Assembly: GCA_014084085.1 (NCBI GenBank)
Contig: NPFB01000034.1
Span: forward strand, 51,440-115,439
Source of the DNA: Hondaea fermentalgiana
Lineage: Eukaryota > Sar > Bigyra > Thraustochytrida > Thraustochytriidae
Reading direction: 5' to 3'
DNA: 64,000 nt
Every line of letters starts with the position of its first letter. Position 1 is the stretch's first letter. The translations under genes and the position numbers were made by a program. This document shows positions 19,799 to 29,582 of the stretch, piece after piece. A model generated the notes under the pieces. That model was not told the origin of the DNA and searched no databases. It saw nothing but the letters and a program-made list of their open reading frames with translations.

Positions 19799-21805
19799 AT
19801 GGACGGCGCTTCTGTGCGAAGAGGTGTCCGCAGACACCTGGACGCTGGTGTGACCACCGTCTATGCTCACGACGCGACGACGTACCACCATGACATGTAC
19901 ACCGGGACGCGAACAACGGGTTCCTCAGCACGAAGACGGAGCCGCAGAGATCGCGACATGAAGTCAAAAGCATCACGCACAGGCGTCGACACCGTGACTG
20001 CCTCGTCTCCAACGAGCGCGAAATATGGCGCCCAAGCCTTTTCGTCATTCGCATCAGGAGACTCGGAAAAAGAACAGCTTTCTGAGGGCGAAAATCTCGC
20101 GTCAAAAACGAGACAAAGCATCGCGTCCTGTCCTGCAACGTCGACGACATCTCCAGCGTCTTTGACAACAGGAATGTCTGCGTCGTCTACCTTGCCATCG
20201 CGTTCCGAAAACGCCCTGTCGGCCGCCTCTTCGTCTTCTCGCCCCTTTGGCCCACGACCCTGGACAGAAAAGGCTTTTCTTGCTTGGGCAAGCGATCGTG
20301 CGGGCTTTCAACCTTTTCCGGAGGACAAAGACATCAAAGGCGGTATGGTGAGTCTTGTGGACGGCGAACAGCACGTTCTCGACTTTTGGGCTTCTCTTAG
20401 TGACCGAGAAAAGGCGTGCGCGCTTATGCTCTCGCCTGAAACAGTGCGGCGCTGCAGCCGTGTTGCCGCCTATCAGATTGCGGGGACAGATCCTCGACTT
20501 TGCTCCTGGACCATGGACATCCCTGATTGCGTCTACGAAGAGTGGCAAGGTACAGTGCACCGTGTCATGGATGCCACATGTGCAGATCGCGAGAAGCAGG
20601 GGGCCAATCAAACCTTTTCCGGTCCGAGCGCCGCGCAAGCAAATTCGCCGTCAGGATCGGCCCGCGAAACACTCGCTGAGCTCTCTCGCAAACACGCACT
20701 TGTGCTCGTCTTTAACGCCGACGCACCGACCATGGCCGTCCTTCTTTTGCTCAAATTGCAAATCAAGGCCGCATTCGAAACACGAAAGGCGTGCGCAAAG
20801 GTTCTTAATCTGCTCTTGCTACTCTCCTGGGAGGCCGCGCTGCCCCTGCCAGTAAGCATAGCAGTCCTCTTGTCTATACTTTTTTTCCAGTCACGATGTC
20901 ATGACGACATTCCATGGCTGCGAAGTCTATCGGAAGCCTTCGACTGGCTCGTGCGCAGCGTCTTTACTTCGGACCCTCTCGAGCCCATGTATATTGAGTG
21001 GAAATCGGATGCGTTTGTCTCGGCAGCATTTTTGCTCATTTCGTCGCAGCACGTTGCGGAAGCGCACTGGCTTGTTTTGACGACAGGACTCATTATCCTT
21101 CCTTATGTGTTTGGTGCTCTTGAAGCGCTTCCGCGGCAGTCGCGTCACAATTCCGAGTTTGCTCGTGCGCGCTTCGCGGCCATTCGCATCAACAAGGCCC
21201 TCTTACTGTATTTCGGCTGGTCGTCATGGGCGATGCTTATTGCGGCCGTCTTCACGTTCTTCCCTGTTCTTCTCTCGCTCCTTACGCAGCTGTTCATTAG
21301 TCTTGTTTTTACTGGTTTCGACGCATTGCGTGGCCACCGCACGGTCGTCGATGGTGTCAGAGAATTGCATGGATTCCTTTTCCAAATGTGTGTGGAAAAA
21401 TTCAAAGGCGCCTCGTCGCCGTTCGTTGCGACTTCAAAGGATAATAATGAAGCGTTCGTGAACAAAGGTCCATTGACCGAAGCTACCTGTGCACGTGATG
21501 TCGAGCACGATTCTCTCAGCAGTGGGGATGGCGTCAAGGACGGCGAAAGTGACAGTGGCAGCGGCAGTGATGGAGATGACGATAGCGCCAATGATGGCGA
21601 TGTCGACGACACTAGTAATGCTGACAGCAATGGCGATGGCGATGGCGATGGCGATATTAACGGCAATGCCGACGCCGTTGGTAATGGCGCCAATGATGTC
21701 AATGAAATTGGCCGCGTCAATGATGACGCTGATGGTGAATCTATTCATGCCGTCGAACGGCGGTCATCACGTCAAGTCGATATGAATGTTAATATAATTG
21801 AATAA
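19799..21805 (+). CDS. multi-pass membrane protein of unknown function
   Basis: 668 residues from an ATG in strong context (ACCATGG). The first 155 residues are Ser/Thr-rich and probably disordered. A soluble block follows (about 160-290, WTEKAFLAWASDRAGFQPF; DFWASLSDREKACALML). Hydrophobic segments then suggest four or more membrane spans: LNLLLLLSWEAALPLPVSI with SIAVLLSILFF (about 343-365), DAFVSAAFLLI and HWLVLTTGLIILPYVFGAL (about 403-443), and a long ALLLYFG...LLSLLTQLFISLVF stretch (about 465-505). The last 130 residues are an acidic tail made of Asp/Gly/Asn/Ser repeats encoded by GATGGC units (about 21,560-21,700). I recognise no family. Position relative to neighbours gives no clue. 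Confidence 0.7.
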   Translation: MDGASVRRGVRRHLDAGVTTVYAHDATTYHHDMYTGTRTTGSSARRRSRRDRDMKSKASRTGVDTVTASSPTSAKYGAQAFSSFASGDSEKEQLSEGENLASKTRQSIASCPATSTTSPASLTTGMSASSTLPSRSENALSAASSSSRPFGPRPWTEKAFLAWASDRAGFQPFPEDKDIKGGMVSLVDGEQHVLDFWASLSDREKACALMLSPETVRRCSRVAAYQIAGTDPRLCSWTMDIPDCVYEEWQGTVHRVMDATCADREKQGANQTFSGPSAAQANSPSGSARETLAELSRKHALVLVFNADAPTMAVLLLLKLQIKAAFETRKACAKVLNLLLLLSWEAALPLPVSIAVLLSILFFQSRCHDDIPWLRSLSEAFDWLVRSVFTSDPLEPMYIEWKSDAFVSAAFLLISSQHVAEAHWLVLTTGLIILPYVFGALEALPRQSRHNSEFARARFAAIRINKALLLYFGWSSWAMLIAAVFTFFPVLLSLLTQLFISLVFTGFDALRGHRTVVDGVRELHGFLFQMCVEKFKGASSPFVATSKDNNEAFVNKGPLTEATCARDVEHDSLSSGDGVKDGESDSGSGSDGDDDSANDGDVDDTSNADSNGDGDGDGDINGNADAVGNGANDVNEIGRVNDDADGESIHAVERRSSRQVDMNVNIIE

Positions 21806-22139
21806 AAAGAATATGTTTTGTGTTGTTCGCTTCCTGAAACAGCTGGAACACAGCTCGAATACTTTTCATTCGATCTAATTTATACTCAAGTCGGCACAAA
21901 CTGTGGGGAAAGAAAAGAATATCATCATCATCGTCGTCGTCGTCGTTGTCGACGACGTTATCTTCATCTTGACTATCATATTGCGCATCGGTCTACACGT
22001 ACATACACCTTTTTTGATTTTGTTGGAGGATATTAAAAGACGCGCCGCGACTCGTCGCGGGAAAAAAAGGCGCTTAACCTTGTTTGCGGTTGGCTGCTGC
22101 TGAGGTCATCGCTACTGCTTCTCCACAATTACTCAGTAA

Positions 22140-22195
<56 letters not shown>

Positions 22196-22202
22196 CGCTT
22201 GC
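21806..22202. other. intergenic between convergent genes, with ATC/GTC and CTG microsatellites
   Basis: Holds both 3' ends. Contains a CATCATCATCGTCGTCGTCGTCG run (about 21,919-21,950) and the (CTG)18 array listed separately; no gene. Confidence 0.7.
22141..22194. repeat. (CTG)18 microsatellite
   Basis: Eighteen perfect CTG units starting at 22141. On the minus strand it is CAG and begins 8 bases after the stop codon of the mitochondrial carrier gene, so it should lie in that gene's 3' untranslated region. Confidence 0.95.
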
Positions 22203-23468
22203 CTAATTATCGTCATCTGATTGATCCACGCTATCCCAATCGATAAAACCATTCTGCAGATAGTTGAACAAGAGCTCGTACGATAAAAATGTAATGGCAC
22301 ACGCAGGAGTTGTCCGCAAAATTTGAGTCCCAAGACCCTGATAAAGACCTAAAAAGCCCTCGCGGGCAATAATATTTCGAATCACACGGAATACGTGCAC
22401 ACGCATGAGCCCTCGGTGCGGCTCCTGCGGGTCGAGAGAACCCATTTGAACTTCGACGTGTAGTCGCGCGCGGGCGATATCATGGGGGTATGTCACCGTG
22501 GTCGCGACGAATTTGGACAGGGTCGAGGCTGCAATGAGCACCGAAATATGGCTCCAGTTGCTATCCTGGTGACGCGCAACAAAGTCTGAAGACCCGAGCA
22601 CCGTCTTGAGGTGCTCATACAGCGGAAACTGCACCCCAACATGCGAAAGACCAAGCATTGAGGCACTCAAGCCCTTATAAAAGGCCTGAAATCCCTCGAC
22701 CCGGTAAATCTTGCGAAAGGCATGAAAGGTGCCCTTGTACTCTGGCTCGCACGTCACATGTTCCTGGACCTGAAGACGCGTACGCACGACCCAAAATGGG
22801 TTTGTACACAGATTTGTGATGGCGCCCGCCACGACAGCGCTTGTGATCGTGCACAACATGGGGTGTTCCGGTCCATACACGGGCCCAACACGATCTTTGA
22901 GATACCCGTAGGTCGAAAAGTATATTGACCACGAGGGGACATAGCCCATGATGGTTGAGGGGAGACCGCGGAAGAGCCCCGGGACACCCTCCTGCTTGTA
23001 TATTTGGCGAAAGGCGTGTATCGTCCCTTTATAGCGGCGCGGGGTATTGTTCAGCTCGGCTCGAGCGTCAGCTTTTGCAGGGCCGCTGCCGCTCTCAGCG
23101 ATGGCCACAAGATGCTGCTGCCGTGCTCCCTGCACCTGCATGCGCGCCTTGACCACATCGAACGGCGCCACTGCCAACGCTCCCAAAATGCCTGACCCCG
23201 CGCCGGCAAGCGCCGAGTGCAGGTGCTCGGTGTGGTGGACGGCAGCAAAGGGCCACCCGCGTTTCCGCGAGACCTCGGGCTGACGGTGATAAAACTCCAC
23301 GGCTCCCTGGAGCTCGTGGGCGCGCTCGCTTTCTCCGCGAGGCAGCACGTCCTGCGCGCGGCTCCCGTGCCGCCGCGTCTGCTGCGGCTGCTGCTGCGAG
23401 AGCGAGAGCGGCTGCGTGTGCGGCTGCTGCGCCGCCTGCGCCTGCTGCGCCTCGCCGTCGAAACCCAT
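22203..23468 (-). CDS. mitochondrial carrier (SLC25), folate/NAD/pyrimidine-nucleotide clade
   Basis: 421 residues from an ATG in ideal context (GCGGCCATGG). A Gln-rich, basic 70-residue leader precedes three carrier repeats of about 100 residues, each with the P-x-[DE]-x-x-[KR] signature or variant on its odd helix: PFDVVKAR (102), PFWVVRTR (224) and PHDIARAR (328). Even-helix motifs include KQEGVPGLFRGLP, RVEGFQAFYKGL and AREGFLGLYQGLG. The tryptophan in NPFWVVRTRL and the YPH start of repeat three are typical of the SLC25A32/33/36 group, which moves folate or FAD, NAD+ or pyrimidine nucleotides across the inner membrane. The substrate cannot be fixed from sequence alone. Length beyond the usual 300-330 is due to the N-terminal extension. 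Confidence 0.9.
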   Translation of the reverse strand: MGFDGEAQQAQAAQQPHTQPLSLSQQQPQQTRRHGSRAQDVLPRGESERAHELQGAVEFYHRQPEVSRKRGWPFAAVHHTEHLHSALAGAGSGILGALAVAPFDVVKARMQVQGARQQHLVAIAESGSGPAKADARAELNNTPRRYKGTIHAFRQIYKQEGVPGLFRGLPSTIMGYVPSWSIYFSTYGYLKDRVGPVYGPEHPMLCTITSAVVAGAITNLCTNPFWVVRTRLQVQEHVTCEPEYKGTFHAFRKIYRVEGFQAFYKGLSASMLGLSHVGVQFPLYEHLKTVLGSSDFVARHQDSNWSHISVLIAASTLSKFVATTVTYPHDIARARLHVEVQMGSLDPQEPHRGLMRVHVFRVIRNIIAREGFLGLYQGLGTQILRTTPACAITFLSYELLFNYLQNGFIDWDSVDQSDDDN

Positions 23469-23722
23469 GGCCGCCGCCGCCGCCTCCAACGGGCGTGCGT
23501 CCGCGCGCGATCGCTCGCGGGACCGCGGGACGCGGCGCAGGCCCTCCTGCGCCACGCGCCGCGAGCGCCCCTCGCTCGCACGCGCGCACGCGCGCTCGCA
23601 CGCAGGGCGACCGGCAGCCGGAAACGCGAGGAAAGAAAGGAAAAGAAAGGAAGGCCCAGATAGATCACGGCCGCGCCGCCCCTCGATGCGGCGGCGCGCC
23701 TCTCGCGGCCCCGCCTGCTCCC

Positions 23723-23822
23723 NNNNNNNNNNNNNNNNNNNNNNNNNNNNNNNNNNNNNNNNNNNNNNNNNNNNNNNNNNNNNNNNNNNNNNNNNNNNNN
23801 NNNNNNNNNNNNNNNNNNNNNN
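23723..23822. other. assembly gap of 100 N
   Basis: Exactly 100 undetermined bases, the conventional placeholder for a gap of unknown size. Flanking low-complexity GC-rich repeats probably caused it. Frames reading through it are not meaningful. Confidence 0.99.
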
Positions 23823-24052
23823 CCCGCCCGCTCGCTCTGCGCCGCACGCGCGCCACGCCACGCCACGCCGCGCCACGCCGCGACACGCCACGCGACGCGA
23901 CGCACCGCTCGCTCGGCCTGGCCTGGCCTGGCCTGGCTTCGGCTTTGCTTTGCCTTGCTTTGCCTTGCCTTGCCTTGCCTTTCTTTCTTCGCCGCGACTT
24001 GGTTTTCAAAAAGCAGCGCGCTCTTTTCCGCCACTTTGCCCACCCGTGCTCC

Positions 24053-24104
24053 CACTTGCGCACCCGCCATTCTCCACTTGCGCACCCGCCATTCTCCACT
24101 TGCG
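24053..24104. repeat. 22-bp tandem repeat with CACTTGCG core
   Basis: Two perfect copies of a 22-bp unit beginning CACTTGCGCACCCGCC (24053-24074, 24075-24096) are followed by a third start, CACTTGCG, that then diverges. It lies about 260 bases before the GAF-gene start. The core recurs in the CPSF73/NOP9 promoter repeat. Confidence 0.85.
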
Positions 24105-24363
24105 CCCGCGCCCCGCCCGGCGCGCGTCCGGCGGCCCCGGAGGACCGGGGCCGAGCGCGGAATTCCGGGGACCCCGCCTCAACGGATCGGCGGCGACGGA
24201 CCGGGGCAGAGCCGCACCGACCGCGCGCGCGATGCGCAGGTCCGCGCGAGGCCGCGAGGGAGAAGGAGACTCGGGCTGGGCGCGAAGGGGACGAGGCGGA
24301 GAAGAACGAGCACATCGCAGCAGCAGAAGCTCGGCGAAATGCGAAGAGGCGGCTGGAAAAGGA

Positions 24364-27300
24364 ATGGCAGCCGCGAGTGGAGGGGCCCAGCTCCCAAGCT
24401 CCAAAACCTGCGCGATCCGGATGCATGAGCGACCCGTGGAGGCGCGGAGAATGAGGGAAGAGGATCAGGGTGCTGACGAGAAAGGGAAAGCGAGAGAGCA
24501 GCCGGACCCGGAGCTACCTCGCTCGTGGGCCCCCCAGCAGAGCGTGCGCGCGGCCTTCGATCACTTGACAAGCGTACCATTACGAACCAAACTAAATTAT
24601 CACCGCGCCGATGGCCATCAAGGTGTTCACATCGTGACAGACTACTTACAAAAGCCAAAAATCAAATTGCAACACGTCAACGTCGGCGCAGTTCTAACGG
24701 CGCTCTCACCGCCACGCAGACAGCCGCGAGCCCAAACTCCACGACGGCCGCAACATGCGAGCCCACATGTTCGAACAAACAGACTCAGAGCCTCGCCACG
24801 TATTCAACGCAACGCCGTGGGTGCCAAACCTGCAGTGTCAAGCTCGCATAGAGTCCGCAAGATGGACCGATCCGATAAGCTTGAGGCTGTCGATCATTTA
24901 CATAAAATGGCCAAGAACCTACGACTCATGCGGAAAAGCTTTGCGCTCTTGTCGGCTGCAAAATCAAGAGCTGAAAATATCAAAGCTGTGCTCGCCGCCT
25001 TGAAAAAGGGATTCCCTCAGCTCACAATGTGCTTCGTTCTGCAAGCACTTGGCCAAAACGAAGAGTTTCCGGCCTGTGATGGACCTGCGCGCGTCGTTGC
25101 ATGCGGCGCGCGTCGTTTTGCGATGAGTCATTGGGCGCACAGTGAGACCGTCCTTGCCGCGTCTCAAAAGATATTGACTTCCGATGTCCTGCACTGCGTG
25201 GCTGCTCGCGTGCAGGAGGAGGGCTTGCGGCATTTTTGTGCAAGTCTACCAGACTCGAGCCGTCTTCAGTGTGTCGTCATACAAAGGCCGGGGGGGGGGC
25301 TCGCGGGTCTGATATGCAGTGTTGCACCGGGATGGCTTCCAGACCCCGATGAGGTCTACCTGCAACTCATACTCCGAAGTGCAGCCGCAAACTTGGCTCT
25401 CGCGCTGCGAGACTTACATGTGGCGCGACATACACAGACGGTACTGGGCGCGACTGACTGGAGAAAGCGGATCATCGATGGCGCGGCGTGTTTTGTTCGC
25501 CAGCGTATTGGCGCTAACTCGGATTTATGGAGAATCTCGTACCTACTTCGAGGCGCCCTCCGATCCAGCATTACGGGCTGTCTCGACTGCATCGTCGTTT
25601 TCCGGGACATGAAGCGCGACGAAGGATTTGTTCTTCTCGAATCGGTGCCCTCAAAGGGACCCGTTTACGCCAGCGATGGCGCGACTCGCGTGGTATTGGA
25701 CGATCGGACGCATCCCGAGACCGATGTGCTCATGCCCTGTGCGCAGGTCCGCGCGAAGCTTCGTGTCTACGAAAAAGCGCAATGCGCTGCGCTCAAATGC
25801 CTACGCACTGGAAAGGGGCCGCTTACAGATCCTCCTCGCACGCGTGCGGCAGATCTGGTTCAATTCTCCATGGAGGATCTCTGTCTTGAGGCACAGAAGA
25901 AATCATGGCTTGCTCAGACATGCATGCCCATCCTCACTACTTCCGACAACGGCGTCGAGCCCCTTGCATCGCTTTGTATTCTCAGCGAGGATCCACTCGA
26001 GGGCCTCGAGATTGATAAACTTGAAGCCGCGGCCCTGGCCGTGACATCGACGCTCGAGTCCGCTTGCAAGAGGTTTGTCGCGAGGCGCGCGCGACTGGCA
26101 GCATCGATCGAGTTGCAAACCAAAATCGACGCGCGCCGAGACGAGCGTGCTGCTTTACAGGCCTTTTCCGATATTCTTAGTATAGGCGTTGCGCAGAATC
26201 CCCATCAGATTCAGCAGCATCTCAGCGAATGCGCCGTCAGCTGCTTGGCCACAGAAACGCTTCCGCGAATTTGGCTTCGCGAGGACTGCGCAACGCTCCT
26301 GCGGGACGCAAAGGTCTCCTCTGAGTCTTCCAGTGCTCGTCTCGTGGCGCTCGCCGAAAACGATTCCAACTCACTGGAGAAACGCGACTTTGAGACCGCC
26401 TTTTTCGAGCCCATTGTCCTCGAAGATGCGACACGCATTCTTGTTCCCCTCATTGCTCAGCCGGAAGGCGACTTTCTCGGCCTTGTGGAGAGTGCTTCTC
26501 CACTATTACGCAGTCTGGAGGAGCGACGCGAGACAAATCTCCATTCTGCTGGCGGTATCGCAGCGAAACGATGGATTGTGCACACTATGCACTTTGCGAA
26601 TATTGCAGCAGATCTGCTTCGTGCGGGCTTATTGCATCGTCACGTGGACTTTTTGCAGGGGAGTTTGCGTCCTGGCGTCGAAAGTATCCGCGATCGGCTT
26701 CGTCAGGTTTCCCAGGAAGATGGCGGCCTCGCAGCGCTTGTACCGAGTGTACGTGACATGCAGATGGATGGAATGCGCGTTGCCATGCGGTATTTTGTGG
26801 TGCTAGCCCGTGCACTTGTTGGAGCTGCAGGTGCATCGGCGTTTGCTTTTGACAACACGCTTGACCCGACCGACCTGCACGAAATACACAACTCAGGTCT
26901 GCCCGACGCCCTCCTCACGAACCCGGACGCGTTATATCTTCAGCGCCGACTTGGGAACACGCTTGTGCTTCGAGCGATACCTACGGATGAGGCACAACGG
27001 CTTGTGCCCGACAGAGACTTTGATGGGGATCTCCTTGGAGCAACCGAGGCGCGGCGAGCCGCAAATGAGGGCAAGGCTGACGGAGCTGCTCAAGAGGAGA
27101 TACGCACGATTCACACCTTTTCCGATCCTCGAAAGTCTCAAGGTCGCGATGCTCTTGCGGACGAGCTATCAAATTTGCGTATTACAGCCTCGGATTTCGC
27201 GAACGAAGACGATACACCCATCGAAAGTTCAAAAGACGACGACGCAAGATCACCTCATGCAGACGATCGGAGCACGTCTAGATCACGTCACTGTCAGTCC

Positions 27301-29289
27301 CCGAGTACAAATAGCTTGAGGCAAGCCGATATCAAAACACAAGAGATCCGCTCAGATGCCGTGCAACCTGATCACGCGCAGCTGCACGACAATGCGAGTC
27401 AGGATAAACTAAAAGACGAAAAAGACGAGGAAATGGAAGAGGGCAAAACTTACGAGGACGAAAAGGAAGAAGACGAGGAAGGGGACGAGCAGGTTGTGGA
27501 CTCACAGTCATCTAGCGCTGTGAATCTGCTTGACTCGCTTATTTGTGGTGTTGAGCACCAATGCACGCGGCATCGACCTAGTGTGTCGGTCCGTATTCGG
27601 CAGTCAGAAATCGAAGCCGACATGGCGCTACGTCAGCGAAGATTCTGGAATGCTCGCGCCGGAGCTATATTGCAGCTCTCGCGATTCCGCGTACCTCACG
27701 AGGTGGACATACTACCAGGCTGGCTCGAAGCGGTGCGGCGACTGGGTGCCCGAACCGATGCCTTCTCGCAAGCAGAAGTCATGGTGGTGGAGTCACTGAT
27801 GGCCAATGCGGCTGCGCTTTGGCACAACCTCTGGCGCTGTGAAGATCTGCGCAGCATGCTCACGCGCGAATCTCAAATCTTCAACATGCTTGCTGATGTT
27901 GCGAAACTCGTTTCACCCTCCATGTCACTGTCAGAAACCGGTCGCGCACTTTGGCAACTTTGCATTCATTTACGGGACCTTTTGTCATGTGACCGCGTGA
28001 CGATACTGGCTACGATGGTGCACCAAGATGCGGCAGTCCTTGTGCCCATTGCCGAAACAAGTTCTCGGCACCAAGCGACGTCAAACACGTCAACCCACGC
28101 AAGCCGCTTCCTTGTCAGTATTGATAGTAAGGACAAGGTTGCGGACGCGGCGCGCCAACAACGCTGCTTATCATCGTCTGCGCTTTCCGAGAGCGAGGAG
28201 GGTAGTGTCTTCGGCCCACGTTCCGAACCAGCAGAAGGTGGTCGCGCGTACACCATATGGTCCGAGCTCTGCATTCCTCTCTGGAGTCCTTCTCTCGAAC
28301 GTATTGTGGGGGTCATTCAGGCATGCAATAAGCGACCATTGGAGCGCGAACTTGGAGTTGTCGAATCCCGACGAGAGGCAACGCTCGATTGGATCGAGTC
28401 TCTCGAGTCTTTTACTGACGTTGACGTCCGTCTTGTTCGACAATCTGGATTCTTACCTCTCCTTACGACAGTTCTTGCGCGAGGCTGCGACTTGACACAA
28501 CTGCACCCACGAGCCAAGCAAGCTATCAAAAGCGAGGAATCTTCTGTATCGGCTGCAGCAATGGCCCAGATTTGCACCAAGCAGGTTGTTCTCAGTCGCG
28601 CAAAGGAGTCTTTTCTTAAAGGCATGCTTCGCGCGAAACAGCGCATGGAGCGCCGTCGTCAGAGCAACACATCCTCGATGCGTAGAAGATCAAGTTCTCG
28701 TCGAAACAGTCGAGAGGGTCTGTCGCAAGGGAATAAGGACTCAACTCACGCCTTGGCCTCCTCCTCCAGAGGTGTCTCGCTGTCCCGTAATGACGCGGAG
28801 CAGGACACTGGTCGTCTTCAGACTGAGGTAGGAAGTCCGAGCGAGACTGATCTCAGCGAGGAAGAAAAGGCGAAGATACGCATGGCGAAGCTCAAAGAAG
28901 AGACTGCTGATGGCGTTGTTCCAGACGCACGCAAGTTCGTTCGACTGGCCGTCAAGCGATTCATTGAGGACGAAACGCTACGGCAGGACCGAGAGCGGCA
29001 GACTAAGCTTCACCGACGCAAGGAGAACAGAGATTGGGCGACCATGGTAGCAAACACTGACGTTCAGGCTCGCTTGCTTGCGCCCTCGGACGGCAGCGCG
29101 AGAGGGTCGCGACTCAGTTTCAAGGTGTCGCCTCGCCGGAGGAGCGGCATTCGTCAAAATTCCTTTGTTCTACGTAGACGTGGGAACTTTGATGCTGTTG
29201 ACGAAGACCTCAACGCGATCAAAGAGGATTCAAAGGCATCAAAGCTTGCAATGCAGAAAATGAACATGCTTATGACCAAGGACGCGTGA
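24364..29289 (+). CDS. very large GAF-domain protein
   Basis: 1641 residues from ATG 24364; other in-frame ATGs lie at 24232 and 24862, and the true start is uncertain. A polar basic N-terminus (to about residue 165) leads into a long, mostly helical and GAF-like region. The clearest GAF domain is near residues 1190-1330: a helix LWQLCIHLRDLLSCDRVTIL, a strand DAAVLVPIAE, then SELCIPLWSPSLERIVGVIQ and ACNK, the usual GAF core. At least two earlier segments (about 430-560 with CIVVFRD and EGFVLLESVPSKGPVYA; about 640-770 with DATRILVPLIAQPEGDFLGLV) have the same strand-helix rhythm and may be further GAF folds. A long acidic disordered insert separates them, and the C-terminus is Arg/Ser-rich. 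GAF domains bind cyclic nucleotides or other small ligands. I see no kinase, cyclase or phosphodiesterase catalytic motif. Confidence 0.72.
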   Translation: MAAASGGAQLPSSKTCAIRMHERPVEARRMREEDQGADEKGKAREQPDPELPRSWAPQQSVRAAFDHLTSVPLRTKLNYHRADGHQGVHIVTDYLQKPKIKLQHVNVGAVLTALSPPRRQPRAQTPRRPQHASPHVRTNRLRASPRIQRNAVGAKPAVSSSHRVRKMDRSDKLEAVDHLHKMAKNLRLMRKSFALLSAAKSRAENIKAVLAALKKGFPQLTMCFVLQALGQNEEFPACDGPARVVACGARRFAMSHWAHSETVLAASQKILTSDVLHCVAARVQEEGLRHFCASLPDSSRLQCVVIQRPGGGLAGLICSVAPGWLPDPDEVYLQLILRSAAANLALALRDLHVARHTQTVLGATDWRKRIIDGAACFVRQRIGANSDLWRISYLLRGALRSSITGCLDCIVVFRDMKRDEGFVLLESVPSKGPVYASDGATRVVLDDRTHPETDVLMPCAQVRAKLRVYEKAQCAALKCLRTGKGPLTDPPRTRAADLVQFSMEDLCLEAQKKSWLAQTCMPILTTSDNGVEPLASLCILSEDPLEGLEIDKLEAAALAVTSTLESACKRFVARRARLAASIELQTKIDARRDERAALQAFSDILSIGVAQNPHQIQQHLSECAVSCLATETLPRIWLREDCATLLRDAKVSSESSSARLVALAENDSNSLEKRDFETAFFEPIVLEDATRILVPLIAQPEGDFLGLVESASPLLRSLEERRETNLHSAGGIAAKRWIVHTMHFANIAADLLRAGLLHRHVDFLQGSLRPGVESIRDRLRQVSQEDGGLAALVPSVRDMQMDGMRVAMRYFVVLARALVGAAGASAFAFDNTLDPTDLHEIHNSGLPDALLTNPDALYLQRRLGNTLVLRAIPTDEAQRLVPDRDFDGDLLGATEARRAANEGKADGAAQEEIRTIHTFSDPRKSQGRDALADELSNLRITASDFANEDDTPIESSKDDDARSPHADDRSTSRSRHCQSPSTNSLRQADIKTQEIRSDAVQPDHAQLHDNASQDKLKDEKDEEMEEGKTYEDEKEEDEEGDEQVVDSQSSSAVNLLDSLICGVEHQCTRHRPSVSVRIRQSEIEADMALRQRRFWNARAGAILQLSRFRVPHEVDILPGWLEAVRRLGARTDAFSQAEVMVVESLMANAAALWHNLWRCEDLRSMLTRESQIFNMLADVAKLVSPSMSLSETGRALWQLCIHLRDLLSCDRVTILATMVHQDAAVLVPIAETSSRHQATSNTSTHASRFLVSIDSKDKVADAARQQRCLSSSALSESEEGSVFGPRSEPAEGGRAYTIWSELCIPLWSPSLERIVGVIQACNKRPLERELGVVESRREATLDWIESLESFTDVDVRLVRQSGFLPLLTTVLARGCDLTQLHPRAKQAIKSEESSVSAAAMAQICTKQVVLSRAKESFLKGMLRAKQRMERRRQSNTSSMRRRSSSRRNSREGLSQGNKDSTHALASSSRGVSLSRNDAEQDTGRLQTEVGSPSETDLSEEEKAKIRMAKLKEETADGVVPDARKFVRLAVKRFIEDETLRQDRERQTKLHRRKENRDWATMVANTDVQARLLAPSDGSARGSRLSFKVSPRRRSGIRQNSFVLRRRGNFDAVDEDLNAIKEDSKASKLAMQKMNMLMTKDA

Positions 29290-29290
29290 A

Positions 29291-29326
29291 AGAGAACGAG
29301 AACGAGAACGAGAGCGAGAACGGGAG
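29291..29326 (+). repeat. GAGAAC hexanucleotide repeat
   Basis: About six GAGAAC/GAGAGC units directly after the GAF-gene stop, in its 3' flank. The rest of the 293 bases to the next gene holds no further feature apart from a duplicated GGACCAAGCTA near 29,390. Confidence 0.8.
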
Positions 29327-29582
29327 AGTGGTGCCCTTGTCTCCCCGCTTCCCCCCCACCACTCTCTTCTGACCCGTCGCGACCGAGCTGGACCAAGCTA
29401 GACCAAGCTAGATCCATTGTGGAGATCGTCTTGTTCTCTGCTGAATATTCTCTTTCTTTTCTTAACTTGCGACGAAGTCGACGTCTGCATTTGTCGTCAA
29501 GGAACGACAAGATGTGCGCCGTCCCAATTTCAAAAATCTGGAGAACTCTGAAGATTATACAAATGAATTGTTGAATAGTAGT

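Larger units (their letters stand above)
23469..24363. promoter_or_regulatory. shared upstream region of the carrier and GAF genes, interrupted by the gap
   Basis: Extremely GC-rich, with simple repeats on both sides of the N run: GCCAC/GCCGC units at about 23,850-23,905, CCTGG and TTTGC/CTTGC units at about 23,918-23,990, and the 22-bp array at 24,053. The divergent genes must both be promoted from here. Real length is unknown because of the gap. Confidence 0.55.

Noticed and set aside
23416..24363. Apparent extension of the GAF-gene frame back through the N gap to 23416
   Set aside because: The frame is only open because undetermined bases hide stops, and it overlaps the carrier gene on the other strand; the gap has an arbitrary size so frame is not preserved.
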